The translations under genes were made by a program, and so were the position numbers. The notes beneath the pieces were generated by a model. It was given only the letters and a program-made list of their open reading frames with translations, did not search any database and had not been told where the DNA came from. DNA of 64,000 bases from positions 1-64,000 of the forward strand of contig CAYMGQ010000005.1 in NCBI GenBank assembly GCA_964390055.1, given 5' to 3'. This DNA comes from CAYMGQ01 sp964390055 (GTDB lineage: Bacteria; Bacillota; Clostridia; Peptostreptococcales; Natronincolaceae). Below are positions 52,373 to 60,887 of the stretch, piece by piece. How positions within the stretch are numbered: position 1 is the stretch's first letter; every line of letters begins with the position of its first letter.

Positions 52373-52609
52373 TTGAAGTCAACAGGCATTGTTAGAAAAG
52401 TCGACGAACTAGGTAGAATTGTTCTGCCCATTGAGTTGAGGAGAACACTAAACATTGCAGAAAAAGATGCCCTAGAAATTTATGTAGATGGGGAGAGTAT
52501 TTTACTTAAAAAATACGAGCCCGCCTGTATATTTTGTGGAAATGCAAAGGATGTGCAAGTATATAAGGGCAAAAATATCTGCGCTGAATGTATTAGAGAT
52601 TTATCGTAA
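52373..52609 (+). CDS. abrB: AbrB-family transition-state regulator
   Basis: This is a small dimeric DNA-binding protein with an AbrB swapped-hairpin domain (residues 1-50: KSTGIVRKVDELGRIVLPIE, RRTLNIAEKDALEIYVDG). A short C-terminal tail carries a CxxC pair (CIFCG) and a late CAEC, as in several clostridial AbrB paralogues. In B. subtilis AbrB represses stationary-phase genes. The TTG start is chosen because AAAGGAAG lies 8-9 nt upstream and the family begins MKSTGIVRKVD. It is convergent with rsmI, the B. subtilis arrangement. Confidence 0.92.
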   Translation: MKSTGIVRKVDELGRIVLPIELRRTLNIAEKDALEIYVDGESILLKKYEPACIFCGNAKDVQVYKGKNICAECIRDLS

Positions 52610-52625
52610 AAAATAAGAAAAGAAT

Positions 52626-52664
52626 AAAAAAGCCATAGATATTAAATATCGATATCTATGGTTT
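52626..52664. terminator. Bidirectional terminator between abrB and rsmI
   Basis: The inverted repeat CCATAGATAT / ATATCTATGG is flanked by A-rich sequence on the left and seven T residues on the right. The last codons and the stop codon of rsmI lie inside the structure, so the rsmI message ends within the hairpin. Confidence 0.8.
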
Positions 52665-53493
52665 TTTTATATACTTGAGATTTTGGCAGCCCTCGAATTT
52701 GGGCTACTTTTTTTATGGCTTCCTTTTTACTATTGCCCTCTTCCATTGTCAAAATAACATGTTGCCTAATGGAGATTTCTCCAAGGGCTTCCCTCTTCCT
52801 TGCCTCCAATTCCTCGGCCTCCATCCCCTGGCATAGGATTACTAGTTCTCCCCTGGGGGGCTTGTCTTGGAAGTGTTGGACAAGGTCATCAAGGGAACCC
52901 CGGATAAATTCTTCGTATTTTTTTGTCAGTTCCCTAGCCACCACAGCCCTGCGGTTACCAAGGATGGTCAGCATATCTCTTAGGCTTTCCCTTATCCTAT
53001 GGGGTGCCTCGTAAAAAATCAAAGTCCTATCCTCTGTTTTTATTTTCTCTAGTCTTTCCCTCCGCCTGGCCCTCTTCCTATCCAAAAAACCCTCAAAGGC
53101 AAAACTTGTAGTATCCAGTCCGGATCCCACTAGGGCCAGAATTCCTGCTGTAGCCCCAGGCAAGGGTTCTACAACTATTCCCTCCTCTATAGCCCTTTTA
53201 ATTAAAATCTCCCCAGGGTCTGATATGCCCGGCATTCCGGCATCAGATACTAGGGCAAGCTCTTGACCCTCTAAAAGTCTTTGGATTATATTTTGGCTTT
53301 GGGCCCTTTCATTATGTTGGTGGTAGCTAATCAAGGGGGTTTCTATATCAAAATGTCTCAATAATTGTAAAGTCCGTCGGGTATCCTCGGCAGCAATAAT
53401 GTCCACCTCTTTTAAAATTCTTAGGGCCCTTAGGGTTATATCTTCCAAATTCCCTATGGGGGTGGGACAAATATATAGTCTTCCTTTACTCAT
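52642..53493 (-). CDS. rsmI: 16S rRNA (cytidine1402-2'-O)-methyltransferase
   Basis: RsmI methylates the ribose of C1402 in the ribosomal P site using SAM. LYICPTPIGNLEDITLRAL, AAEDTRRTLQLL, LVSDAGMPGISDPGE and PLPGATAGILALVGSGL are the tetrapyrrole-methylase-fold signatures of this family. The true start is the ATG at 53493, with GGAGGGAGGGG 6-7 nt upstream; the longer frame from 53577 reads into the neighbouring gene. It overlaps trmN6 by 8 bp. Length 283 is normal. Confidence 0.95.
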   Translation of the reverse strand: MSKGRLYICPTPIGNLEDITLRALRILKEVDIIAAEDTRRTLQLLRHFDIETPLISYHQHNERAQSQNIIQRLLEGQELALVSDAGMPGISDPGEILIKRAIEEGIVVEPLPGATAGILALVGSGLDTTSFAFEGFLDRKRARRRERLEKIKTEDRTLIFYEAPHRIRESLRDMLTILGNRRAVVARELTKKYEEFIRGSLDDLVQHFQDKPPRGELVILCQGMEAEELEARKREALGEISIRQHVILTMEEGNSKKEAIKKVAQIRGLPKSQVYKKTIDIDI

Positions 53494-54253
53494 GCCTATC
53501 CCCTCCCTCCTCCAATAGTTTTTTACCGTATATATGGTAAATATCCTGGGTATATTCCCCTTCTTTATTATAGACATAGAGGGGGTCTAGTATTTTCACC
53601 TCTGCCTTTGCAGCCTTGCGACATTCGATTAATAGGAGGTTTGGTTTCTTGTCATAGCTTGGATGGATAAATTGTATTCTTTTGGGTTCTAGTTTATATT
53701 TTCTACAATTAACCATGATATCTACCAGCCTTTGGGGCCTATGCACCATAAAAAACTTTCCCAGGTGTTTTAAAAGTCTGGAGGCTGTTTTGACCACATC
53801 CTCTAGGCTACATTTAATCTCATGTCTGGAAATGGCCTTTGTATCCCTAGGATTGATTAGGCCATCAGGCTGCATATATGGGGGGTTGGATATAACAATA
53901 TCAAAATCATTAACTGGCAAGACCTCTGTAGCCAACTTTAAATCCATGGTTTTTATTTTTATTCTTTCCTGCAGCTTATTTAATCTTACACTCCGCCTGG
54001 CCATATCGGCTACCCCTTCTTGGATTTCTATGCCTATAATATGGCTTGTCCTGCTTTTACCTGCCAATAAAATTGGTATAATAGCTGTCCCCGTTCCCAA
54101 ATCCACTACCCTGGCATTTCTCTTTAACTTTACAAAATTAGCCAGTAATACAGCATCTATACCAAAACAAAACCCCTTGGGGTTTTGTATGATTTTTAGG
54201 TTATTTACTTGCAAATCGTCAATTCTCTCATGGGCCTTTAATATATTATCCAT
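53486..54253 (-). CDS. tRNA1(Val) (adenine37-N6)-methyltransferase family protein (YabB)
   Basis: This is a Rossmann-fold SAM-dependent methyltransferase. VVDLGTGTAIIPILLAG (about 48-65) is the SAM-binding motif I. FDIVISNPPYMQPDG near residue 120 carries the NPPY catalytic motif of N6-adenine and N5-glutamine methylases. The E. coli relative TrmN6 modifies A37 of tRNA-Val; B. subtilis YabB occupies the same gene position. Length 255 is typical. GAGGAA precedes the ATG. It lies 5 bp after ricT and overlaps rsmI. Confidence 0.9.
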   Translation of the reverse strand: MDNILKAHERIDDLQVNNLKIIQNPKGFCFGIDAVLLANFVKLKRNARVVDLGTGTAIIPILLAGKSRTSHIIGIEIQEGVADMARRSVRLNKLQERIKIKTMDLKLATEVLPVNDFDIVISNPPYMQPDGLINPRDTKAISRHEIKCSLEDVVKTASRLLKHLGKFFMVHRPQRLVDIMVNCRKYKLEPKRIQFIHPSYDKKPNLLLIECRKAAKAEVKILDPLYVYNKEGEYTQDIYHIYGKKLLEEGGDRHE

Positions 54254-54258
54254 ATCTT

Positions 54259-55155
54259 CTATTCCTCATCCTCTAATTTCTTTAGGTCCTCATCAAGTAT
54301 TTCCTCTTCATATTCCAATTGTTCCCTAAGACCGCGTTTTTCCTTGAGCTCCTTCATATCCTCTAGGCCACAAAGGTGAATTTCATCTGTGTTCTCATCA
54401 GTATTTCTTACCCTAACCTTAACCTTTTCCATTAGGATATTTGTCTCTACCACTGTCCCCTCCCCATGGGGGGTAACAACTATGGACCCCACCCCGGGCA
54501 GCCTTTCCAGTATTTCCTTGTACATCTCATGCTCGTATTTTAAACAGCAAAACAATCTGCCGCATATTCCAGAAATCTTTGATGGGTTTAAGGAAAGGCT
54601 TTGCTCCTTGGCCATTTTTATTGAAACTGGTTCAAATTCTCCCAGCCAGGTAGCACAGCATAGGGGTTTGCCACAGGTGCCAATTCCCCCTATCATTTTG
54701 GATTCATCCCTTACCCCTATTTGTCTTAACTCTATCCGGGTCCTAAAAACTGATGCCAGGTCCTTGACTAACTCCCTAAAATCCACCCGGCCATCAGCGG
54801 TGAAGTAAAAGATTACCTTGTTGTTATCAAAGGTATATTCTACATCTATTAGTTTCATTTCTAAACCATGCTTGCTAATCTTTTCTAGGCAAATATCAAA
54901 GGCTTCTTCTTCCTTTTCCCTATTCTCTTCATGCTTTTTTATGTCTTGGTCAGTTACTATCCTGATAACATCCTTAAGGGGGGCTACAATATCTTCTTGG
55001 CCTATATGCCTTGGACCTATTACAACCTCACCAAATTCAATCCCTCTTGCGGTTTCAACTAGAACAAAATTGCCCTTTTTAATTTCCAGTTGGCCAGGGT
55101 TAAAATAATATATTTTTTTAGCCTTTTTAAATCTCACTCCCACAATCTTTACCAT
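54259..55155 (-). CDS. ricT: PSP1-domain regulator RicT (YaaT)
   Basis: RicT is a component of the RicAFT (YlbF-YmcA-YaaT) complex, which in B. subtilis promotes mRNA maturation by RNase Y and speeds Spo0A phosphorylation. The PSP1 domain carries the Cys-rich elements GTCGKPLCCATWLG and ICGRLFCCLKYEHEMY, which bind Fe-S clusters in the complex. An acidic Glu-rich C-terminus follows. Length 298 is close to B. subtilis (275). GGGAGG precedes the ATG. The order holB-ricT-trmN6 is conserved. Confidence 0.94.
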   Translation of the reverse strand: MVKIVGVRFKKAKKIYYFNPGQLEIKKGNFVLVETARGIEFGEVVIGPRHIGQEDIVAPLKDVIRIVTDQDIKKHEENREKEEEAFDICLEKISKHGLEMKLIDVEYTFDNNKVIFYFTADGRVDFRELVKDLASVFRTRIELRQIGVRDESKMIGGIGTCGKPLCCATWLGEFEPVSIKMAKEQSLSLNPSKISGICGRLFCCLKYEHEMYKEILERLPGVGSIVVTPHGEGTVVETNILMEKVKVRVRNTDENTDEIHLCGLEDMKELKEKRGLREQLEYEEEILDEDLKKLEDEE

Positions 55156-55197
55156 AAGTTTTTCCTCCCAATTCTATATGAAAGGGGTTTTCCTCCC

Positions 55198-56184
55198 CTA
55201 GTTATCTATATTTTTTTTAAGCCTTAAAAGCATAGCTTCCAAATTTAATCTATAGTTAATATTACTCCTTAAATTCTCCTTGGCCTTGTCAATAATTTCT
55301 AGCATTTGATTTATATTATTAATGGTTAACTCCTCCACCTGGTAGGAGATTTCCTCCAATCTGTCAATGTTAATTATATATTTGTCATCCCTGGTGGTCT
55401 TATATACTAAAATATCCCTATACCATATTAAAAGGGTCTCTAAAATTTCTTCAATATATTGTCTCTCATCTAAGAAAAATTGAATTTCTTCCAATACTCC
55501 AATAAGATTTTTATCAATTAAGCTCCTGCTTATCCCTATAGTTTTGTCCCTGCGTTCTTTATATTCTTTATCCTCTATAAGTTTTAATGCCTCTCCTACA
55601 ATCCCCTTGGATAGGCTGGCTACAAGATTGGCTTCCTCTGGCTCTATGCCCTTTTCTTCAATTAAAAAGTCCTTGATGGTCTCCCTTGCAAGGGGGTATA
55701 ATTTTATCCTTTGGCATCTGGAAATAATTGTTGGCAATAGGCTTGCGGTTTTGTCGGTTAATATTATAATAGTCCCATGTTTGGCTGGTTCCTCCAGAGT
55801 TTTTAAAAGGGCATTTTGTGCCTGTATGGTCATCTTGTCCCCCTGGACTATAATAGCAACTTTTTTCCTGCCTTCATAGGCCTTCCTCTGAAAGTCCCTC
55901 TGTATTTGCCTAATAGCCTCAATTCCTATGGACTTGTCCCCCCCTATCCACCTGACCTCGGGATGGTTTCCTCCCTCAACCTTTCTGCAACTGATACAGC
56001 TATTGCAGGGTCTTTTCCCCTGGCCTCTACAGGCTATGCCCTTGGCCAGCTCCTGGGCTATTGCCCTCTTGCCCAGGCCCTCCTCCCCTTGGAGGAGGTA
56101 GGCATGGACTACTTGCTGGTTTTCTAGGGCTCTTTCTAGATTTTTTTTAAGTCTTTCCTGTCCTAGTATTTGATTAAAACCCAT
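55198..56184 (-). CDS. holB: DNA polymerase III subunit delta-prime
   Basis: This is part of the clamp loader. The AAA+ fold starts at FNQILGQERLKKNLERAL with a modified P-loop LLQGEEGLGKRAIAQELA. A zinc module is formed by CRGQGKRPCNSCISCRKVEG, and sensor regions KTLEEPAKHGTIIIL and IISRCQRIKLYPL are present. Length 328 is usual. It is 35 bp downstream of darA. B. subtilis has yaaR between these genes; it is absent here. Confidence 0.94.
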   Translation of the reverse strand: MGFNQILGQERLKKNLERALENQQVVHAYLLQGEEGLGKRAIAQELAKGIACRGQGKRPCNSCISCRKVEGGNHPEVRWIGGDKSIGIEAIRQIQRDFQRKAYEGRKKVAIIVQGDKMTIQAQNALLKTLEEPAKHGTIIILTDKTASLLPTIISRCQRIKLYPLARETIKDFLIEEKGIEPEEANLVASLSKGIVGEALKLIEDKEYKERRDKTIGISRSLIDKNLIGVLEEIQFFLDERQYIEEILETLLIWYRDILVYKTTRDDKYIINIDRLEEISYQVEELTINNINQMLEIIDKAKENLRSNINYRLNLEAMLLRLKKNIDN

Positions 56185-56219
56185 TTAAACCCTCTCTCTT
56201 CTAAAAATAGGCTAGCAGT

Positions 56220-56549
56220 CTATATTTTAAGATACTTATCAACGTCTACTACAAAAATCGTTGCCCCCCCCATGGTTACCTCTATGGGATGGGGTATATA
56301 AACACCAGTTGGTCCTGTCAGCGGGGCAGGGGATGTTGTGATTTCTCTTCTGCAAGCACATTTTTCCTTTATTATCTCTATTACATTATCTAGCTGGTCG
56401 TCCTCTATTCCAATTAATAGGGTGGTATTTCCCATCCGCAAAAATCCCCCGGTAGTAGACAACTTAGTTACCCGGTAACTTTCTTTGGTTAATTCCTCTA
56501 TAAGTTCCCCTACATCTTCATCATGAACAATGGCGACTATTAGCTTCAT
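56220..56549 (-). CDS. darA: Cyclic-di-AMP receptor DarA (YaaQ/PstA)
   Basis: This PII-like trimeric protein binds c-di-AMP. KLIVAIVHDEDVGELIEEL, then TKLSTTGGFLRMGNTTLLIG and the late GGATIFVVDVDKY are strongly conserved. I start at the ATG at 56549, giving the family's 109 residues, with GGGAGTTGAGGG upstream; the longer frame from 56603 adds 18 unrelated residues. It lies between tmk and holB as in B. subtilis. Downstream signalling is unknown. Confidence 0.95.
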   Translation of the reverse strand: MKLIVAIVHDEDVGELIEELTKESYRVTKLSTTGGFLRMGNTTLLIGIEDDQLDNVIEIIKEKCACRREITTSPAPLTGPTGVYIPHPIEVTMGGATIFVVDVDKYLKI

Positions 56550-56663
56550 TTCCCTCAACTCCCTATGATTTATTTCTTTTTCCCATACTTGTATTAAGGC
56601 CATGATTTTTTTTAATTATACCATTAAAGATTTTGCTTTTAAAGGAAAGAAATCCTTGCTGTT

Positions 56664-57299
56664 TTATTTGTTTCCTATATTATCTATTAATTCTATAAGG
56701 ATTTTTTTAATTGCCCTATTTATTTCAAGTATATCCCCTTGGGCCCTTATTATTTTTATCCTTTGGGGATTTTTCCTTGCTAGATTTAAATAGGAATTAT
56801 AGACCCTGGTATGAAAGCCTATTTCCTCCTCCTCCAACCTGTCTATTTCCTTTGCCTCAATCCGTTTTAATGTTAGTTTGGGGGCTATATCAAAAAATAT
56901 GGTTAGGTCTGGCTCTAGCCCTAAGGTGGCAAAATCATTAATTTCCCTGACCCTTTCCTCGCCCAAGCCCCTGCCCCCTCCCTGGTAGGCAATACTTGAA
57001 TCTACAAATCTATCAGTTAATACTACCTTGCCTTCCTTTAGGGCGGGAAGGATTACTTCTTTTACATGCTGGCCCCTTGAGGCTGCATATAGTAGCGCCT
57101 CTGTTGTATAGGCCATTTCCCTATGGTCATTGTCTAATATTATATCCCTAAGCTTCTCCCCTATCTTGGTCCCCCCTGGTTCCCTGGTAAATAGGACCTT
57201 AAAATTTCTCTCCTTGAAGAAGTCCTCCATTAGCTTAATTTGAGTACTCTTTCCCGATCCATCCAAGCCCTCTATTGAAATAAATATGCCTCTTTTCAT
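56664..57299 (-). CDS. tmk: Thymidylate kinase
   Basis: Tmk phosphorylates dTMP to dTDP. The P-loop is SIEGLDGSGKSTQIKL (about 7-22). The DRF motif TDRFVDSSIAYQGGGRGLG and FTREPGGTKIGEKLR are the other substrate-binding elements. Length 211 is normal. It follows the decarboxylase gene by 12 bp. Confidence 0.97.
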   Translation of the reverse strand: MKRGIFISIEGLDGSGKSTQIKLMEDFFKERNFKVLFTREPGGTKIGEKLRDIILDNDHREMAYTTEALLYAASRGQHVKEVILPALKEGKVVLTDRFVDSSIAYQGGGRGLGEERVREINDFATLGLEPDLTIFFDIAPKLTLKRIEAKEIDRLEEEEIGFHTRVYNSYLNLARKNPQRIKIIRAQGDILEINRAIKKILIELIDNIGNK

Positions 57300-57311
57300 T
57301 CTTTCACCCCA

Positions 57312-58739
57312 TTAGATTATTTCTATCCATTGGCAGGTATGGTCCTTTAAGCCCGTTAGCTCCATACCTTGTTTAACCATGGTTTTTACATAGTCTATAG
57401 TCTCTGCCTCAATTATTTCCCCTGGCAACAGGATGGGTATTCCTGGTGGATAGGGGGTTATGTATTCCCCACTTACCCTACCTACACTATCCTCTAACTT
57501 TACCCTTTTTTTATCCATATATAGGGCCTCTCTAGGTGTATACCTTCTCTTTGGTATGGAATAGGAATAGGGGGGCATCCTTAAAATTTCCTCCCCTGCC
57601 TCCTCCTTGGAGATTTTATCCAAGGCCTTGGCCAATTTATTAAAATCCTCCCCTTCATTGCCAATAGATGTCAGGGCCAGAGAGCCATAAATATTTGATA
57701 ATTCCATTTGAATTTTAAAGTCCTTCCTTAGTCTTTCCTCCAATTGGTAGCCACTTATCCCCCTGTCCTTCATACTAATCCAAAGTTTAGTAATATCCAT
57801 GGCCTTTATATGCTTTTGACCCAGCCTTTCCTCTCCCAGGACTTTAACTCCCTCTATATCCTTCACCTGCCTCCTAAAGCTATCTATATGGTAGATTAAC
57901 CTTTCCATTAGTTGCCTACCCTCTTGCCTGTAAACTGTAGTGGCAAAGTCCAAGGAGGCCATTAATATATATGAAGGACTTGAGCTCTGGTTTAACCTTA
58001 ACATAAATTTTAACTTTTCTCTATCCACCCTGTCCCCCTGGACATGGATTATAGAGCTTTGGGTTAAGGAGGGGAGGGTCTTATGAATGCTCTGGACCAC
58101 TATATCAGCACCGCATGCTAGGGCTGACTTGGGTAGCCTATCACTAAGCCCCAGGTGGGCACCATGGGCTTCGTCCACTAGGAGGATTTTATCAGCCTGG
58201 TGGACTATTTGGGCTATTTGCTCCAAGTCACTGGCAAAGCCATGGTAGGTGGGGTAGGTCAACAAAACCCCCTTGGCATCAGGATTCTCTTTTATTTTGT
58301 CCTCTATCTCCTGGGGGGAGGTCCCCAATGCTATCCCCTGTTCCCTGTCCATTTGCGGATAAAAATACACTGGCTCTATATCTCCTAGTATTGTAGCATG
58401 TACCACTGACTGGTGGCAGTTCCTCCCAACTATAAGTTTGTCACCTGGACAACTTATTGCCATGACCATGGAATAGATTCCTGAGGTACTCCCATTTACT
58501 ATAAAAAAAGACTCATCACTGGCAAAGGTCTCCGCCGCCCTTGCTTGGGCCTCTTTTATAACCCCCTGGGCCTTATGTAGATTATCCAGGCCCGGTATTT
58601 CAGTGGTGTCCAAGGAAATTAACTTTTTTTTTAAATTTTTATACATCCTGGCATTTTTATGTCCAGGCATATGAAAGGGTACAAGTTTTTCTTTTTGTGT
58701 TTCTATTAATCTATTTAATAAGGGTGATTCTTGTAACAT
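57312..58739 (-). CDS. Orn/Lys/Arg decarboxylase family protein (YaaO-like)
   Basis: This PLP-dependent fold-type I decarboxylase is likely to make a polyamine precursor or diamine from a basic amino acid. FHMPGHK near residue 22, ILLVDEAHGAHLGLS, and the PLP-lysine motif QSIHKTLPSLTQ near residue 218 are clear. The C-terminal domain has YPPGIPILLPGE. Length 475 matches B. subtilis YaaO. The exact substrate is undetermined. The gene order to tmk is conserved in spore formers. Confidence 0.92.
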   Translation of the reverse strand: MLQESPLLNRLIETQKEKLVPFHMPGHKNARMYKNLKKKLISLDTTEIPGLDNLHKAQGVIKEAQARAAETFASDESFFIVNGSTSGIYSMVMAISCPGDKLIVGRNCHQSVVHATILGDIEPVYFYPQMDREQGIALGTSPQEIEDKIKENPDAKGVLLTYPTYHGFASDLEQIAQIVHQADKILLVDEAHGAHLGLSDRLPKSALACGADIVVQSIHKTLPSLTQSSIIHVQGDRVDREKLKFMLRLNQSSSPSYILMASLDFATTVYRQEGRQLMERLIYHIDSFRRQVKDIEGVKVLGEERLGQKHIKAMDITKLWISMKDRGISGYQLEERLRKDFKIQMELSNIYGSLALTSIGNEGEDFNKLAKALDKISKEEAGEEILRMPPYSYSIPKRRYTPREALYMDKKRVKLEDSVGRVSGEYITPYPPGIPILLPGEIIEAETIDYVKTMVKQGMELTGLKDHTCQWIEII

Positions 58740-58866
58740 CTTACCAACCTCCGTAAAATAGTAATGTCCCTGTTATTTATAATTCGCCTAAAAACCTATT
58801 TTATCCTTTTATATTTAAAAAGTATAAATTGTTTGACTTTTAGAAATACTAAAAGATAGGCTAAGT

Positions 58867-59079
58867 ATGCCTAAGATGAGTCCTAAAAATTTGCCAAAGG
58901 TGGTGACCTATTTGGGCAATATGATAAGGGATTTAAAGGAATTCATTAAAGCTTATAGTAATAGGAGGTCTGATGCAGAAATATCCCAAATGCTGGGTAT
59001 TTCTATAGAAGAAATCAAAAAACAAAAAGGAGAAAAACTCCAAGAGGCAATTCAAAGACCTGGAAAAAGGGATCATTAA
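58867..59079 (+). CDS. Small basic protein with HTH-like motif, unknown
   Basis: This 70-residue protein is not recognised. Its middle contains RRSDAEISQMLGISIEEIKK, which resembles a helix-turn-helix of the kind found in sigma-factor region 4, and the whole protein is Lys/Arg-rich. The ribosome site is weak (GATAGG about 8 nt before the ATG). A terminator follows immediately, which supports a real transcript. It lies on the plus strand between the yaaO-type gene and gin, and could be a small sporulation regulator, but nothing proves it. Confidence 0.5.
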   Translation: MPKMSPKNLPKVVTYLGNMIRDLKEFIKAYSNRRSDAEISQMLGISIEEIKKQKGEKLQEAIQRPGKRDH

Positions 59080-59101
59080 TAAAAAAATGACTAGTTTAAA
59101 G

Positions 59102-59130
59102 ACCGTTGAAAACATCCTCAACGGTTCTTT
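59102..59130 (+). terminator. Terminator between the small HTH gene and gin
   Basis: The perfect 8-bp stem ACCGTTGA / TCAACGGT with an 8-nt loop is followed by TCTTTTTCT on the plus strand. Read on the minus strand it is followed by CTTTAAAC, so it may also weakly end gin. Confidence 0.75.
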
Positions 59131-59141
59131 TTCTAGTCCTT

Positions 59142-59318
59142 TTAAATGGCTAGCAAATGTAATTGCCATATTGCCTTTATCCTATCCTTATATTTATCAT
59201 ATAGGATTTCATCTATGTCTATTGAAGTTAACATCTCCTCACAATTTCTACAAATGTATTGGCCTAATAATTTTATTCCCCCGCTAGTTTCCTTGTGACC
59301 ACACATATAACAATCCAT
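59142..59318 (-). CDS. csfB: Anti-sigma-G factor Gin (CsfB)
   Basis: This 58-residue zinc-binding protein is too short for usual length cut-offs. It begins MDCYMCGHKETSGGI and continues LLGQYICRNCEEMLTS, giving two CxxC pairs 18 residues apart, with the glycine-rich turn and the IC-x-x-CE motif typical of the Gin family. Gin inhibits sigma-G, and to some extent sigma-E, before forespore engulfment is complete. The ATG is preceded by GGTTGGTGG. A near-perfect sigma-F-like promoter lies 40 bp upstream, matching the known forespore expression of csfB. Placement near the yaaO-tmk operon also matches B. subtilis, where csfB precedes xpaC-yaaN-yaaO-tmk. Confidence 0.85.
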   Translation of the reverse strand: MDCYMCGHKETSGGIKLLGQYICRNCEEMLTSIDIDEILYDKYKDRIKAIWQLHLLAI

Positions 59319-59357
59319 TTAATTTATCCACCAACCTTATGAAGTAATTATATTTGA

Positions 59358-59386
59358 ATTGTCACCCCATTTAATTTATTTTATTC
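59358..59386 (-). promoter_or_regulatory. sigma-F-like promoter of gin
   Basis: On the minus strand GAATA (59386-59382), a 15-bp spacer and GGTGACAAT (59366-59358) fit the forespore pattern: the -10 matches GGnrAnAnT at every position. The transcript would start about 30 nt before the gin ATG. Confidence 0.6.
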
Positions 59387-59420
59387 AAGAAACTAGTACA
59401 TTGTTAATAAAAATATAGAT

Positions 59421-59612
59421 TTACTTGCTTTTTGTTAATTTATAAAGGGGGGTGGATTCTTCCAAGTCTTCCATATATATAAGCTTTTGTCTTTCCTGTG
59501 AAATCATCATGCTTATATCCCTTCCTATCACCTGTAAAAGTGTTAAAAAGAATATGGCTACTGGCATTAATATTACTCCTAAAAATCCTATACTGACATA
59601 ATGTTCTAGCAT
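59421..59612 (-). CDS. Small single-pass membrane protein, unknown
   Basis: This 63-residue protein is not recognised. It has one hydrophobic helix (about 8-28, IGFLGVILMPVAIFFLTLL) followed by a charged cytoplasmic or extracellular tail. A strong site GGAGGGAG before the ATG supports translation. It lies upstream of gin on the same strand, separated by the gin promoter. It could be a small sporulation membrane protein, but that rests only on location. Confidence 0.6.
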   Translation of the reverse strand: MLEHYVSIGFLGVILMPVAIFFLTLLQVIGRDISMMISQERQKLIYMEDLEESTPLYKLTKSK

Positions 59613-59865
59613 TTTTCTCCCTCCAAGAGTAATTTACCTTGTATGTTTAATTCTCCAATTTATTACAAATACCTTCAAAATAATTAAAATCTTTTGTTTT
59701 TTCTTGCCCTATATTAATCCTTCTACAAAAACACAGAAAATCCTACATCCTTCTCATAGGAAATAGGACCTAATCTGGATTTTATGGTATTATTAATATA
59801 ATAGTAGCTTCATTTTTTTTTAATGGTAAAATAAAGTTAGACTTTTATTTTGGGGGGATTTGAGT

Positions 59866-60885
59866 ATGAGAAGGATTACTGGCTGGATTTTTTTATTATT
59901 TATAATAATAGTAGTAGGGGCTTATTTATATATAGCCCCATATTTGTCAACCTCCTTCCATGAGGAGGCAACTGAAGTCCTGGTTCCTGAAGGAGTTTCC
60001 TTAAACTATGTGGCAGATCTCCTGCTAGAAAAAAATATAATTAAAAATAAAATTTGGTTTAAATATAGGGCCAAGAAAGAAGGGGTAGATAGAAAGATCA
60101 AGCCTGGTAGCTATCTAATAGATACGGGCTTGGATTTGGACGATATATTCCAACTCCTAGAAAAGGGTGTTCCCGAGACCCCCCTTGTTGTAACAATTCC
60201 TGAGGGTTTTACCCTTTATCAAATTGCCAATAGGATTGAAAAGGCTGGCCTAGGTCCTGCTGAGGAATTTATACAGGAAACTGAGGCCCTCTACGAGAAG
60301 AAGGGCTTGGATTTTGATACTTATGATTTGCATTACAAAATGGAAGGATACCTATATCCTGAAACCTACCACTTTAATAAAAAGCAAGGGCTTGATGAAA
60401 TAGTTGCCACTATGGCAGATACTATGGAGGGTGTTTTTACAGAGGAGTACAGGCAAAGGGCAGAGGAGATGGGCCTATCCCTCCATGAACTTTTGACCAT
60501 AGCCTCACTAATTGAAAGAGAGGCCTATAATGATGAGGAGAGGGCCACTATAGCAGGAGTTATTTATAATAGGTTGGCTATAGATATGATTTTGCAAATA
60601 GATGCCACCGTCATTTACGGTGTAGGCAAGGGTCAGGAACATATAAAAAGGGTTTTAACCATCCACTTAAAGGATGATTCCCCCTTTAATACCTATAGGC
60701 ATAAGGGCCTGCCCCCTGGACCCATAGCTTCACCTTCCAAGGCTTCTATCCATGCTAGCCTATACCCCGACAAGCATGATTACTTGTATTATGTCATGGG
60801 GGAAGATGGTCATGTCTTTAACCAGTACTACGAGGACCACCTAGAGGCTGATGCCAAATACAAGAAAAGGATTAATAAGGAATAA
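59866..60885 (+). CDS. mltG: Endolytic murein transglycosylase MltG
   Basis: MltG cuts nascent glycan strands at the membrane and so ends peptidoglycan polymerisation. A single transmembrane helix (about 5-28) is followed by a LysM-like segment (EGVSLNYVADLLLEKNII and EGFTLYQIANRI) and the YceG catalytic domain. That domain has GYLYPETYHF, the catalytic-Glu motif ASLIEREA, QIDATVIYG and YRHKGLPPGPIASPSKASI. I start at the ATG at 59866 because the GGGGGGA site is 7-8 nt upstream; the TTG at 59860 is too close. Length 339 is normal. Confidence 0.95.
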   Translation: MRRITGWIFLLFIIIVVGAYLYIAPYLSTSFHEEATEVLVPEGVSLNYVADLLLEKNIIKNKIWFKYRAKKEGVDRKIKPGSYLIDTGLDLDDIFQLLEKGVPETPLVVTIPEGFTLYQIANRIEKAGLGPAEEFIQETEALYEKKGLDFDTYDLHYKMEGYLYPETYHFNKKQGLDEIVATMADTMEGVFTEEYRQRAEEMGLSLHELLTIASLIEREAYNDEERATIAGVIYNRLAIDMILQIDATVIYGVGKGQEHIKRVLTIHLKDDSPFNTYRHKGLPPGPIASPSKASIHASLYPDKHDYLYYVMGEDGHVFNQYYEDHLEADAKYKKRINKE

Positions 60886-60887
60886 AT

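Noticed and set aside
59087..59287. Plus-strand 66-codon frame overlapping gin
   Set aside because: It runs through the terminator and opposite gin, lacks a ribosome site, and the minus-strand frame has a recognisable zinc-binding family pattern.
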